64,000 bases of DNA from Oceaniferula spumae (GCF_042849255.1 NZ_AP026866.1:1488001-1552000); one strand, 5' to 3'. Positions 34,418 to 43,311 are shown, counted from the stretch's first letter. The notes: generated by a model not told the origin, from the letters alone. Numbers and translations: made by a program.

Positions 34418-35521
34418 TTAGACCAGCTTGCCGATCTCACGAGCGACAATGATCAGTGTCTCTTGAACACCTGGGCCGTAGCCACCTTCATGGAGGACAG
34501 CTACAGTGGCATCTCCCTCAGTGAGGAAATCCACGGAGCCACCACCAGAGCTGAGCTTCATCTCGTCGGAATTACCGAAACCCATTCCTTGAAGAGCTTG
34601 GCGGAAATTGGACAAGGCGCTCGACTCATCGGCATTGACTACAGCGACATTGCGAATACCTGGAAGCGTGCGGGCACGTTGCAGGATTTCATCCACGGTC
34701 AGAATGTGATCGACACCAAAGATGGCACGAAGCTCTAACTGCTGGAAACCAGTGCTCGACGAGCGGGAGGAACTTGCTGCGAACGGCTGTGGTTTAGGAG
34801 CGGCTTGTTCCTGACGAGGCTCAGGTGTGGACGCTGTGGCCTGCAAAGCAGGTGCGGGTGCTGGAGCTGCTTGATATGCAGGCTCAGACTGAGCAGGTTG
34901 AGCACTCTGCATCGCTTGAGTGGGTTGAGCTTGCTGGAGCGGCTGGGTAGCACGGGGCTCTTGGGCAGCCGGCTCGGATACTTGATAGCGAGGCTGAACA
35001 GCTGCGAAATCTTGCTGAGGCTCGAGACCAGCCTTGGCGGCTTCGTAGTCATGTTGATCATGCTGGGCATTAACAGCTACGAATGGAGAACTTTCTTTGG
35101 CTGCTGGAGCCACGGGAGCGGCTTCCATGAACTGGCCGCCCTGCTGCTCGGAAAAACCATTCATTTGAAATGGTCCACCGGCACCATTGTGTGCTGCTTC
35201 AAAGGCATTCGGCTGGGATGCTTCCTGCTGAGGCTGCTCGGAGCGATTGGTCACCGGGCTATCGGCTGCAACACCAAGTGCGGGAGGTTGTCCCTCTGGA
35301 CGAGGCTGTGGAATGGCACCGCGTTCTTCGGCAGCTGGCTGTGCCACGTGCTGGAAAGGAGAATCTTTGGTTACGGCTGCGAAAGGAGAGTTTTGATCTG
35401 ATTGATTCCCAGCGGATGCAAACGGGCTGCCGTTTTGACCGTTATAAGAGCCATTGGAGGAACCGTTTTGTGCGCTGGGCTGCGCGTCTGGTGCGATGCT
35501 GAAGATACCTTGCTGGGACAT
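34418..35521 (-). CDS. Roadblock/LC7-like protein with long disordered N-terminus
   Basis: A 367-residue protein. The last 105 residues (about 262-367) resemble a Roadblock/LC7 domain (IFGVDHILTVDEILQRARTLPGIRNVAVVNADESSALSNFRQAL in two helices and strands, then VAVLHEGGYGPGVQETLIIVAREIGKL). The first 255 residues are low-complexity, rich in Gln, Pro, Ala and Ser, and carry repeats of an SPFxxV-like motif at about 32-34, 45-50, 54-59, 145-150, with relatives at 117 and 246. The domain suggests a GAP or scaffold for the GTPase just downstream. There is no membrane segment, so it is cytoplasmic. Confidence 0.65.
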   Translation of the reverse strand: MSQQGIFSIAPDAQPSAQNGSSNGSYNGQNGSPFASAGNQSDQNSPFAAVTKDSPFQHVAQPAAEERGAIPQPRPEGQPPALGVAADSPVTNRSEQPQQEASQPNAFEAAHNGAGGPFQMNGFSEQQGGQFMEAAPVAPAAKESSPFVAVNAQHDQHDYEAAKAGLEPQQDFAAVQPRYQVSEPAAQEPRATQPLQQAQPTQAMQSAQPAQSEPAYQAAPAPAPALQATASTPEPRQEQAAPKPQPFAASSSRSSSTGFQQLELRAIFGVDHILTVDEILQRARTLPGIRNVAVVNADESSALSNFRQALQGMGFGNSDEMKLSSGGGSVDFLTEGDATVAVLHEGGYGPGVQETLIIVAREIGKLV

Positions 35522-35916
35522 GATGATGGGTGGATGCTGGTTAACTGGAGGTTTTGTTGCTTTGAGAATGACGGGTTACGTTCCTTTTCAGACCACAATC
35601 CGCACATTCCGTTCGGAATTTTTTAAAAGTTTATTTAACAACCTTAAAAAACGCACTCAACCGATATTCAGCCTTACTTTATCAGAGCCGGGGCAGTCCT
35701 ACCTCATTGAGCACGGTGGGTCTTATACTGGAATTCGGGGAGCAAGACAATAAAAAATCAACAAAAGTTCAATTTTAATTTAAAAAACAAATAATATCTG
35801 TAATCCCACAGTATCCTGAACGATTCCCCTTCCCTAGAGTAGAACCTATGCAGCTGAAAGCTATTGGCCACCCATAGCCCTTTTAACCAGGCTAGGGGTG
35901 GCGGAGTGACCAGTCA
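35522..35916 (-). promoter_or_regulatory. 395-bp intergenic region between Roadblock gene and clpB
   Basis: No gene is seen. A 12-bp stem with one mismatch, CCACCCATAGCCC at 35868-35880 with GGCTAGGGGTGG at 35890-35901, lies 16 bp after the clpB stop on the minus strand and could end clpB transcription, although no T run follows. The rest (35620-35810) is very AT-rich and would be the promoter region of the Roadblock gene; no clear -35/-10 pair was identified. Confidence 0.45.
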
Positions 35917-38496
35917 TCACGATGCTTTCTCAAACACGATCTTCCCGTCCTTGCTGTCCACTTGGACCACATCTCCATCCTGGAACTTACCTTCCAGAAC
36001 TTCCAAACTGAGAGGATCGAGCAAGTGTTTCTGAATCGCGCGCTTAAGCGGGCGAGCTCCGTAGACAGGATCGTAACCCTGGTTTCCGAGAAACTCCTTG
36101 GCGTCTTCAGAAAGGGCCAGGCCGATGCCCTGCTTGGCAAGGCGCTTCCGCACCCGCTCGAGTTGCAACCCGACGATGGTGGTGAGTTCATCGCGCTTGA
36201 GGCGGTCAAAGATCACCGTTTCGTCGATCCGGTTCAAGAACTCGGGACGGAAGTGGCTGCGCAGTGCGTCGGTAACCTTAGCTTCACGCTGCTCTTCATT
36301 TTCCTCACCCAGGATGAACTGGCTGCCGATGTTAGAGGTCATGATCAACACCGTGTTCCGGAAGTCGACCGTGCGGCCTTGGCCATCGGTAATACGACCG
36401 TCGTCTAACACTTGCAGTAGAACGTTGAAAATATCCGGGTGCGCTTTTTCGATTTCGTCGAACAGAACCACAGAGTATGGATGTCTTCTAACATGCTCGC
36501 TGAGCTGCCCGCCCTCTTCGTAGCCGACGTATCCCGGAGGAGCTCCGATCAGTCGAGCGACGCTGTGTTTTTCCATGTACTCGGACATGTCGATGCGAAC
36601 CATCGATTGCTCATCGTCGAACAAGAATTCTGCTAGGGCCTTGGATAGCTCGGTCTTACCGACACCAGTGGGGCCGAGGAACAGGAAGGAACCGATCGGA
36701 CGGTTTTCATCCTGGAGTCCGGCTCGAGCGCGGCGCACAGCGTTGGCTACGGCCTCCACCGCATCCTTCTGACCTACGACGCGCTTACCTATGCGTTTCT
36801 CCATCTGGACGAGTTTCTGTTTCTCACCTTCTTGGAGTCGGCTTACGGGGATGCCTGTCCAAGTCGAGATGACTCGGGCGATATCTCCCTCGGTCACTTC
36901 CTCTTTGAGGATTCGATGATCGCCCTGAAGGCTACCCAGCTTGGTCTTGGCGTCCTCGAGTTCTTTTTCAGCGTTGGGAATACTACCGTAGGTGAGCTCG
37001 GATGCACGGTTCAGATCACCGATGCGTTTGGCCTGCTCGGCTTCTTCCTTGAGCTCTTCGATTCGCTCTTGGGCGGATCTAACAACATCAATAACGTCCT
37101 TTTCATTCCGCCATCTGGTCATCAGCGTGGAGGATTCCTCTTTCAGGTTGGCCATTTCCTCCCGCACTTTTTCCAAGCGCGCAGCTGAAGCATCGTCGGT
37201 CTCTTTTTCGAGAGCCTGGCGTTCCATTTCCAACTGCATAACTTGACGTTCGATCTGGTCGATCTCAGTTGGCATCGAATCGAGTTCTATTTTCAAACGC
37301 GACGCTGCCTCGTCCATGAGGTCGACGGCCTTGTCCGGAAGAAATCGTTCGGTGATGTACCGGTCTGATAGAGACGCAGCAGCAACAATGGCGCCATCTG
37401 TGATGCGCACGCCGTGGTGCACTTCGTAACGTTCTTTCAGGCCGCGAAGGATGGCGATGGTGCTTTCAACACTGGGTTCATCGCAACGCACCGGTTGGAA
37501 ACGGCGCTCTAGAGCGGCGTCCTTCTCGATGTATTTGCGATACTCGTCCAAAGTGGTGGCGCCAATAGCGTGCAGCTCCCCTCTTGCGAGTTGGGGTTTG
37601 AGCAAATTAGCGGCGTCCACGGCTCCCTCGCTGGCACCTGCGCCGACGAGTGTGTGCAGCTCGTCGATGAAGAGAATAATCTCTCCCTCTGATTCGGTCA
37701 CCTCCTTGAGGAAGGCTTTCAAGCGGTCTTCGAATTCGCCTCGGTATTTGGCACCGGCAATCATGCCGCCGAGATCCATGGCGATCAGGCGCTTGTTCTT
37801 CATCGAGTCTGGCACGTCGCCACTGACAATGCGCCGAGCGAGTCCTTCGACGATGGCGGTCTTACCTGTGCCAGGCTCACCGATGAGCACGGGGTTGTTT
37901 TTGGTTCGGCGCGAGAGTACCTGCATGATGCGGCGGATTTCTTCATCGCGACCGATCACCGGATCAATTTTCCCTTCGCGGGCTTTTGCGGTCAGGTCTG
38001 TGCCGTATTTTTCCAGAGTCTGGTATTTCCCCTCCGGGTCTTGGTCGGTGACTTTCTGGCTGCCACGGACTTCCTTCAGAGCGGCATCGGCTTTTTTACG
38101 ATCAAAGCCCACCTCCTTGAGAAGTTTTCCGGCAGGAGAATCAGACTTGAGAGCACCTAACAAGAAGTGCTCCACACTGAGATAGTCATCGCCTAGCTCG
38201 ATGCGAATTTCATCGGCCGCGTCGAGATTTGCACGCAGACCGTAGCTCATTTGAGGTTGAGAGGCCGCGCCTTGGATGCGCGGCTCGCGGTCGAGGGCGC
38301 TGATGGTGGCGGCTTTCAGTTTACTCACATCGACACCGGACTTCTCCAGAATCGGCACGACGATGCCGTCATCCTGTTGCAGTAGGGCGAGGAGCACATG
38401 AACGCTTTTCAGCTCAGCATTTGCCGACTTAGACGCCAGTTGTTGGGCTGCTTGGAGCGCTTCTTGGAATTTGGTAGTTAGTTTATCGAGTCCCAT
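35917..38496 (-). CDS. clpB: ATP-dependent chaperone ClpB
   Basis: An 859-residue disaggregase. The Clp N domain is about 1-145. The first AAA+ module has Walker A GEPGTGKT at 206-213 and the Walker B region EIILFIDELHTLVGAG; the coiled-coil middle domain spans about 400-525; the second AAA+ module has GPTGVGKTELSKA (about 605-617) and SVVLFDEIEKAHP, and the sensor/arginine-finger regions are complete. Length is normal. It acts with DnaK/DnaJ/GrpE to resolve aggregates. It is a monocistronic gene on the minus strand. Confidence 0.97.
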   Translation of the reverse strand: MGLDKLTTKFQEALQAAQQLASKSANAELKSVHVLLALLQQDDGIVVPILEKSGVDVSKLKAATISALDREPRIQGAASQPQMSYGLRANLDAADEIRIELGDDYLSVEHFLLGALKSDSPAGKLLKEVGFDRKKADAALKEVRGSQKVTDQDPEGKYQTLEKYGTDLTAKAREGKIDPVIGRDEEIRRIMQVLSRRTKNNPVLIGEPGTGKTAIVEGLARRIVSGDVPDSMKNKRLIAMDLGGMIAGAKYRGEFEDRLKAFLKEVTESEGEIILFIDELHTLVGAGASEGAVDAANLLKPQLARGELHAIGATTLDEYRKYIEKDAALERRFQPVRCDEPSVESTIAILRGLKERYEVHHGVRITDGAIVAAASLSDRYITERFLPDKAVDLMDEAASRLKIELDSMPTEIDQIERQVMQLEMERQALEKETDDASAARLEKVREEMANLKEESSTLMTRWRNEKDVIDVVRSAQERIEELKEEAEQAKRIGDLNRASELTYGSIPNAEKELEDAKTKLGSLQGDHRILKEEVTEGDIARVISTWTGIPVSRLQEGEKQKLVQMEKRIGKRVVGQKDAVEAVANAVRRARAGLQDENRPIGSFLFLGPTGVGKTELSKALAEFLFDDEQSMVRIDMSEYMEKHSVARLIGAPPGYVGYEEGGQLSEHVRRHPYSVVLFDEIEKAHPDIFNVLLQVLDDGRITDGQGRTVDFRNTVLIMTSNIGSQFILGEENEEQREAKVTDALRSHFRPEFLNRIDETVIFDRLKRDELTTIVGLQLERVRKRLAKQGIGLALSEDAKEFLGNQGYDPVYGARPLKRAIQKHLLDPLSLEVLEGKFQDGDVVQVDSKDGKIVFEKAS

Positions 38497-38552
38497 AATT
38501 AAATTGGTTTAGGGTTATTGTTGGGTTGTTATCAGGATAATATGCAATTGAT

Positions 38553-38566
38553 TGGGAAATTTCCCA
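38553..38566. promoter_or_regulatory. 14-bp perfect palindrome upstream of clpB
   Basis: TGGGAAATTTCCCA is fully self-complementary and lies 57 bp upstream of the clpB start, in an AT-rich 197-bp region shared with the divergent lipoprotein gene. It looks like a dimer-binding operator. No CIRCE sequence or sigma-32-type promoter was found. Confidence 0.45.
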
Positions 38567-38693
38567 TGTATTATTTCTACCTACTAAGACGTCATCATAG
38601 CAACTTTTTGTTCACTTATTTTTGTGTTATTTTGTTGTTATGTTTAAAAATGGACAATTCAGGGGGAAATTCGTCGTAAGTTAGGGTGACATC

Positions 38694-39533
38694 ATGACTT
38701 TTCGACTCACAGCACTGCTCATCGCCATCACGGCAAGCGTCGTTTTAACCTCTTGTGACAAGGGTGCTGCTGCGGCAGACAATCCACAGCCGCCACAAGA
38801 GTCTGGCCGTGATTTCAACGTAATTCATACATACGTGGCACTTTGCGACAATGAGTCTCAGGGAATCGCGCCCGTGCCGGCTAAAATAGGCAACGGCGAC
38901 GATCCGGCTAACAATCTCTACTGGGGGTGCTCCGATGGCTCTCGAGCTTATTTTTCCAAAAGCAAACTGTGGACACGCCTGTCGGCAGGTAAGACCAAAG
39001 ACCAGCCGCAAATTCTTGAACGCCTCATATTTCAACACAAGAAAAGCCGAACCCTACTGGTGATCGATGCCTGGCGCGGCTCGAGCATCCAACCGTGCAT
39101 TCAGGAATTCTGCCAAAGTCTGGCAGGCCAGAAATATGAAACACTCACATTCAAGGACGACAAGGGTGAACATCAGGTAAATATCGCTGGAGGCGCTGAC
39201 ATGCTGGCATTCATCGGTCACAATGGTCTGATGGAGTTTAGCCTGCCTGCGCTACCGGCCAACCCGAATCGCAAGCAAGCAGTCTCCGCTGTAGTACTTT
39301 GCTGCAAGAGTCAGCACTTCTTTGCCAAACACATTGCCCCGTCAGGTGCCAAACCCAAGGTGATGACCGCATCCAATATGTATCCAGGCGCCTTCATCCT
39401 GCACGACGTCATCGAAGGCTGGTTAAAAAACGAAGACGAGACCAAGCTCCGCCTGCGCGCGGCCAAAGCCTATGCGAGAAACCAGAACATTAGCACCAAG
39501 AGCGCGCTCAACGTCTTTGCCCCTCTCCCATAA
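38694..39533 (+). CDS. Lipoprotein of unknown function
   Basis: A 279-residue lipoprotein with signal MTFRLTALLIAITASVVLTSC (lipobox LTSC, Cys21). The mature part has no domain that I can name. Repeated features are a GDDPANNLYWGCSDGSRAYFSKS segment, a core LLVIDAWRGSSIQPCIQEFC and MLAFIGHNGLMEFSLP, a pattern reminiscent of small periplasmic or surface proteins in other Gram-negatives; four cysteines could form disulfides. It diverges from clpB. A search would be needed to place it. Confidence 0.7.
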   Translation: MTFRLTALLIAITASVVLTSCDKGAAAADNPQPPQESGRDFNVIHTYVALCDNESQGIAPVPAKIGNGDDPANNLYWGCSDGSRAYFSKSKLWTRLSAGKTKDQPQILERLIFQHKKSRTLLVIDAWRGSSIQPCIQEFCQSLAGQKYETLTFKDDKGEHQVNIAGGADMLAFIGHNGLMEFSLPALPANPNRKQAVSAVVLCCKSQHFFAKHIAPSGAKPKVMTASNMYPGAFILHDVIEGWLKNEDETKLRLRAAKAYARNQNISTKSALNVFAPLP

Positions 39534-39580
39534 GCTGCTGATTTCCAAGCAAGCTTAGGAAAATAGATACAACTTCAACC

Positions 39581-39608
39581 TTGCAAGAACAGGCCTGCAT
39601 CCTATATC
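39581..39608 (+). promoter_or_regulatory. Candidate ribH promoter, leaderless geometry
   Basis: TTGCAA (39581-39586) and TATATC (39603-39608) with a 16-bp spacer. The -10 box ends 8 bp before the ribH ATG at 39617, the same distance as at grpE, so transcripts would start at or within two bases of the start codon. Confidence 0.4.
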
Positions 39609-39616
39609 CACCTGCC

Positions 39617-40120
39617 ATGTCCAAGGTCTTGCCGCCCAAGCCTCGCAGCTTGAATCAAAAAACACAGATCACCATTGTGGCCTCAAAGTACAACGATGAG
39701 TTCACCGATGCGATGGTTGAAAACACCCACGAGGAACTCAATGAGTTGATTCCCAATGGTAACATCGAGTTGATTCGTGTGCCCGGAGCGTTTGAGATTC
39801 CGGTCGCAGTGGAAACCGTTCTGCGCCAAAGCAGACCCGATTGTGTGATCTGTCTCGGACTGATCATTCGCGGCCAGACAGCGCACGGCGACATGGTGGC
39901 CGAAAGTGTCACCCATGCCTTGCAGCAAATTTCCGTCAGCCACGCCACCCCTGTGGTTCACGAGGTGCTCTTGGTTGGCGACGAAAAACAAGCCTACGCT
40001 CGCTGCATCGGTAGCAAGCTCAACCGAGGTCGGGAAGCTGCTCGTGCTGCTGCCGCAATCATCGATACATTCACTCAACTCAAACGTAGCACATCGCGCG
40101 TTTTCCCAAGTAATGCTTAA
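39617..40120 (+). CDS. ribH: 6,7-dimethyl-8-ribityllumazine synthase
   Basis: A 167-residue lumazine synthase (riboflavin pathway, condensation of the pyrimidinedione with 3,4-dihydroxybutanone phosphate). Diagnostic segments are VASKYNDEFTDAMVENT at the N-terminus, VPGAFEIPVAVETVL, LGLIIRGQTAHGDMVAESV (catalytic His) and the RGREAARAAAAIIDTF helix. The strand LLVGDEKQAYAR replaces the usual GVLTTDTIEQA segment. It overlaps nusB by 8 bp (ATGCTTAA); a ribH-nusB pair is a common bacterial arrangement. Confidence 0.94.
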   Translation: MSKVLPPKPRSLNQKTQITIVASKYNDEFTDAMVENTHEELNELIPNGNIELIRVPGAFEIPVAVETVLRQSRPDCVICLGLIIRGQTAHGDMVAESVTHALQQISVSHATPVVHEVLLVGDEKQAYARCIGSKLNRGREAARAAAAIIDTFTQLKRSTSRVFPSNA

Positions 40121-40982
40121 ACGGCGCCAAATCCGCGAAGCCGCGGTTCAGTTTCTCTATTTCGCAGACTTGGAAGAAGGTCCGGACGCGTCTGATATCC
40201 AAGACGCCTTCTGGGAAATCATCCAGGAAAATAGCCTGCGTAAACTCAGCCACGCGAAAGCGAAGGCTGTGCTGCACATTGCGCAAGGACGCGAAAGCCG
40301 CATCGCCCGACTCACCGAACGCACCCCTGTGGCGCTGGCTGAGCTAAAGGTCGTCGATGGCACATCCGCCCTGTCCTCGGCTCTGAAAAAAATCACCTCA
40401 CAGGAGAGCCAACTCAGCGCGGCTTTGGACATCCTTAAAACCGCCAGCAAAAGCAAATCCGGTGACGATATACTAGACACCCGGCTCAAAGATGTCTTCA
40501 TCGCCAGCCGCAGTCTCGCCCCAGTGCGCAAAACTTGGGAGCACACCTTGGAGGATTTTCCTGCTTGGAGAAACAAGCTCGAGGCTGTGACCTCTGCCAT
40601 TGTGCATCTAGGTCGTATTTCCGAACGTCTCGACACCATCGATTCGCCCGAGGCCAGTTCACCGGGTATGCCTGAACTTGCGCACCTGCGATCCAGCGAA
40701 GACGAAATCAACAAATTCCGAAAAGCAACCATCGAACTGGTGCACGGTATCCTCAGTCACAAGGATGCCATTGATGAAAAACTTGTCTCGATTGTAGAAA
40801 ACTACGCTCCTGAGCGAGTGGCACCCGTGGACCGCGCGATTCTGCGTCTCGGTGCCTATGAAATTCTCCACTGCCCTGATATCCCCCGTGCTGTGAGCAT
40901 CAATGAAGCGATCGAAATCGCGAAGAAATTTGGCAGCACTGACTCGTCACGTTTCATCAACGGCGTGCTTGATGCCCTGTAA
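40113..40982 (+). CDS. nusB: NusB transcription antitermination factor, unusually long
   Basis: A 289-residue NusB, roughly twice the usual 130-160. The N-terminus has LKRRQIREAAVQFLYFADLEEG, and the final 100 residues (from about 190) carry the normal C-terminal half, with SHKDAIDEKLVSIVENYAPERVAPVDRAILRLGAYEIL and VSINEAIEIAKKFGSTDSSRFINGVLDAL in parts. The additional stretch (about 45-190) is helical and charged, with no recognised domain. NusB binds boxA RNA with NusE (S10) for rRNA antitermination. It overlaps ribH by 8 bp. Confidence 0.9.
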   Translation: MLKRRQIREAAVQFLYFADLEEGPDASDIQDAFWEIIQENSLRKLSHAKAKAVLHIAQGRESRIARLTERTPVALAELKVVDGTSALSSALKKITSQESQLSAALDILKTASKSKSGDDILDTRLKDVFIASRSLAPVRKTWEHTLEDFPAWRNKLEAVTSAIVHLGRISERLDTIDSPEASSPGMPELAHLRSSEDEINKFRKATIELVHGILSHKDAIDEKLVSIVENYAPERVAPVDRAILRLGAYEILHCPDIPRAVSINEAIEIAKKFGSTDSSRFINGVLDAL

Positions 40983-41096
40983 TCCGCTTGCGACCGGAGA
41001 ATTCACTCGGAACTCCACCGAACGATTCCTTGCTTACGGCTTGCAGCCCATTGATTGGGATGGTTTGATCGTTCACAGCAAGTTGCAAGAGCATCC

Positions 41097-43241
41097 ATGA
41101 GCAAAAAATTAGAAATCCTAGGAAAGCAGAATATTCCCACCGAGGGAGCCCTCGTCATACCCGGTCGACTGGATTTCCATGAGATGCTTCAGATGGAGCA
41201 GTTGTTTTCTGGCAGGAAAATCACATGGCTCTGTGAGGAAAATGTCGTGCTCGATGATGCCGTGCGCAATTTCCTCGAAAGAGAGGGCGTCACAGCTGTT
41301 GCATTTTCAGCAAAAGATACTGCACCCGCCGCTGTTGGTGACAACCTGCGCGGAAACCTTGAGAAGGGAGGCGTCATTATCTATCTCGCTGGGCAGGTCT
41401 GCTCCAACTCGGGCGACTGCTGTCACATTTCTGCACCGGTGATCAAACAACTGTGCGCGCTGGGTTTGCCAGTGCTGCCAATTTCTGTTAGTAAACCAGC
41501 CGAGATCGCAAGCGCTCCTGAAAACACCACCAAGCTGCCCGACACGATCTTTTCCATCGGCGAACTTATCCCTGCGAAAGAGGTTAGCTCCGCAGCGTGG
41601 CGACAGGCTCTACTTCTCGCTGAGGAAGCCGCATTTTCCAGTCGCTCCTTCCTTAATGGATCTCTCCCCATGGCCCTTCTCGCCGGGCTTAAAAAACACG
41701 GATCATCCACCAAACTTTACGATGGCACCGATGACTCCGAACTAACATTTGATAAAGTTCTCGCGGCAGCTCTCGCTTTCTCAGTGGAGCTCAAGCAACT
41801 CACCAAGAAAAAACGTGTGGGGATCATCTTGCCTCCCGGCAAAGGTGGCATGGTCGCAAACCTTGCTGTCCTTTTCGCCGGTAAAATTCCGGTGAATATC
41901 AACTTCACCGCCAGTCACTCCGCGATCCAGTCGTCGATACGTCAGGCTGATCTTGATAAGTTCATCACGGCTGATCCATTCGTCCGCAAAGTATCATCAT
42001 TCCCTTGGCCGCCTAACAGGGACCTGATTTTTATCGAACGCAGCCTGCCCAAGCTCAAGAAAAAGATCATCCGCTGGGTGATTCTATGCAAAATTCTCCC
42101 CACCTCGGTCATTGCACGCATGATCGGAATTGGCAAATCCTCGGGCGATGATGAAGCAGTGCTCTTGTTCACCTCCGGCTCATCAGGAGAACCCAAAGGT
42201 GTCCCCCTTTCCCATCGCAACGTGCTGGCGAACGTCTGTCAGTTCGGTAGCAGGATCTGTCTTGGCCACGAAACCAAGATTCTCGGATGCCTGCCGCTGT
42301 TCCACTCCTTTGGTAGCACCGTCACGCTTTGGTATCCCTGCATTGAAGGAGTGAATCTCGTCACCTACCCCAGCCCACTGGAAACCAAACGTCTTGCCGA
42401 ACTGATCAATATGCATGGCGTGAACATGCTGCTGTCGACCCCCACGTTCCTACGCGGCTACATGCGCCGGGTGAAACCGGAACACCTCAAGTCTCTCGAT
42501 TACGTTGTCACTGGTGCTGAAAAGCTTCCCGAGTCACTGGCTACCTCATTTAAGGAAAAATTTGGCATCTTGCCAATGGAAGGCTATGGCCTAACAGAAA
42601 CATCACCAGCCACGAACGTCAATTTGCCGTCGCCCGAAAAAGAAGGTGACGCTCCGGTGATCGAGAGCAACCGATTTGGCTCAGTTGGTAAATTCCTTCC
42701 TGGCATGGCGGTCAAAATGACCAACCCTGCAACCGGAAAGCCGTCCCCCATCAATGAACAGGGAACTATCTGGCTACGCGGCGCGAACATTTTCCCTGGC
42801 TATCTTGGGGACGAGAAGAAGACGAATGAGGTCATTAAAGACGGCTGGTTCAACACAGGTGACATCGGTCGGTTAGATGATGATGGATTCTTATACATCG
42901 AAGGTCGTCTGTCTCGCTTCTCAAAAATCGCCGGGGAAATGGTTCCGCATGAAACCGTCGAAGCCGCCATCACCAAAGTGCTTGGGCTCGATCAGGAAAC
43001 TGAACGAAAAATCGCTGTCGTCGGTATCCCCGATGAACAGAAGGGAGAAGCTATTGCCCTCCTAACAACAGTTTGTGGTCCAACCCTGGAGCAGGAATGC
43101 ATCGATCTTCGATACAAGCTGATGGACGAAGGCATGCCCAGCCTGTGGTGTCCCAAGCTATTCATTCCTACAGACGAAATTCCGATTTTAGCATCTGGCA
43201 AACTCGACATCAAAGCCTGCCAGCAACTCGCCGAACGTTAA
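41097..43241 (+). CDS. Aas-like acyl-ACP/CoA synthetase with degenerate acyltransferase-like N-domain
   Basis: A 714-residue protein. The C-terminal AMP-forming ligase domain (about 225-710) has the phosphate loop LLFTSGSSGEPKGVPLSHRNVLAN, the YGLTETSPATN motif and FNTGDIGRLDDDGFLYIEGR. The N-terminal 225 residues align in pattern with the PlsC-type acyltransferase half of the bifunctional Aas protein, but the expected catalytic NHxSxxD is GRLDFHE and the FPEG motif is missing, so this half is probably inactive. Likely role: activating fatty acids for phospholipid re-acylation. Start: ATG at 41097. Confidence 0.78.
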   Translation: MSKKLEILGKQNIPTEGALVIPGRLDFHEMLQMEQLFSGRKITWLCEENVVLDDAVRNFLEREGVTAVAFSAKDTAPAAVGDNLRGNLEKGGVIIYLAGQVCSNSGDCCHISAPVIKQLCALGLPVLPISVSKPAEIASAPENTTKLPDTIFSIGELIPAKEVSSAAWRQALLLAEEAAFSSRSFLNGSLPMALLAGLKKHGSSTKLYDGTDDSELTFDKVLAAALAFSVELKQLTKKKRVGIILPPGKGGMVANLAVLFAGKIPVNINFTASHSAIQSSIRQADLDKFITADPFVRKVSSFPWPPNRDLIFIERSLPKLKKKIIRWVILCKILPTSVIARMIGIGKSSGDDEAVLLFTSGSSGEPKGVPLSHRNVLANVCQFGSRICLGHETKILGCLPLFHSFGSTVTLWYPCIEGVNLVTYPSPLETKRLAELINMHGVNMLLSTPTFLRGYMRRVKPEHLKSLDYVVTGAEKLPESLATSFKEKFGILPMEGYGLTETSPATNVNLPSPEKEGDAPVIESNRFGSVGKFLPGMAVKMTNPATGKPSPINEQGTIWLRGANIFPGYLGDEKKTNEVIKDGWFNTGDIGRLDDDGFLYIEGRLSRFSKIAGEMVPHETVEAAITKVLGLDQETERKIAVVGIPDEQKGEAIALLTTVCGPTLEQECIDLRYKLMDEGMPSLWCPKLFIPTDEIPILASGKLDIKACQQLAER

Positions 43242-43253
43242 GTTGCGCCGAAA

Positions 43254-43294
43254 TCCAATGAGGCTCGAAAAACACATTGGAGCTTTTGTTTTTT
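43254..43294 (+). terminator. Terminator after acyl-ACP synthetase gene
   Basis: TCCAATG (43254-43260) and CATTGGA (43275-43281) form a 7-bp stem with a 14-base loop, followed by a T-rich tail with six consecutive T at the end. It begins 12 bp after the stop codon. Confidence 0.45.
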
Positions 43295-43311
43295 CGGATT
43301 AGTCTGCAGAC

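Noticed and set aside
34805..35401. 198-residue open frame on the plus strand
   Set aside because: Antisense to the Gln/Pro/Ala-rich disordered region of the Roadblock gene; the Leu/Cys/Arg-rich composition is what such repeats produce in reverse.
37451..38185. 244-residue open frame on the plus strand
   Set aside because: Lies entirely antisense to clpB in regular codon register; a shadow of a conserved gene on the other strand.
39906..40112. Longer nusB starting inside ribH
   Set aside because: The frame upstream of 40113 overlaps ribH without family-like residues; the ATG at 40113 overlapping the ribH stop fits operon coupling.
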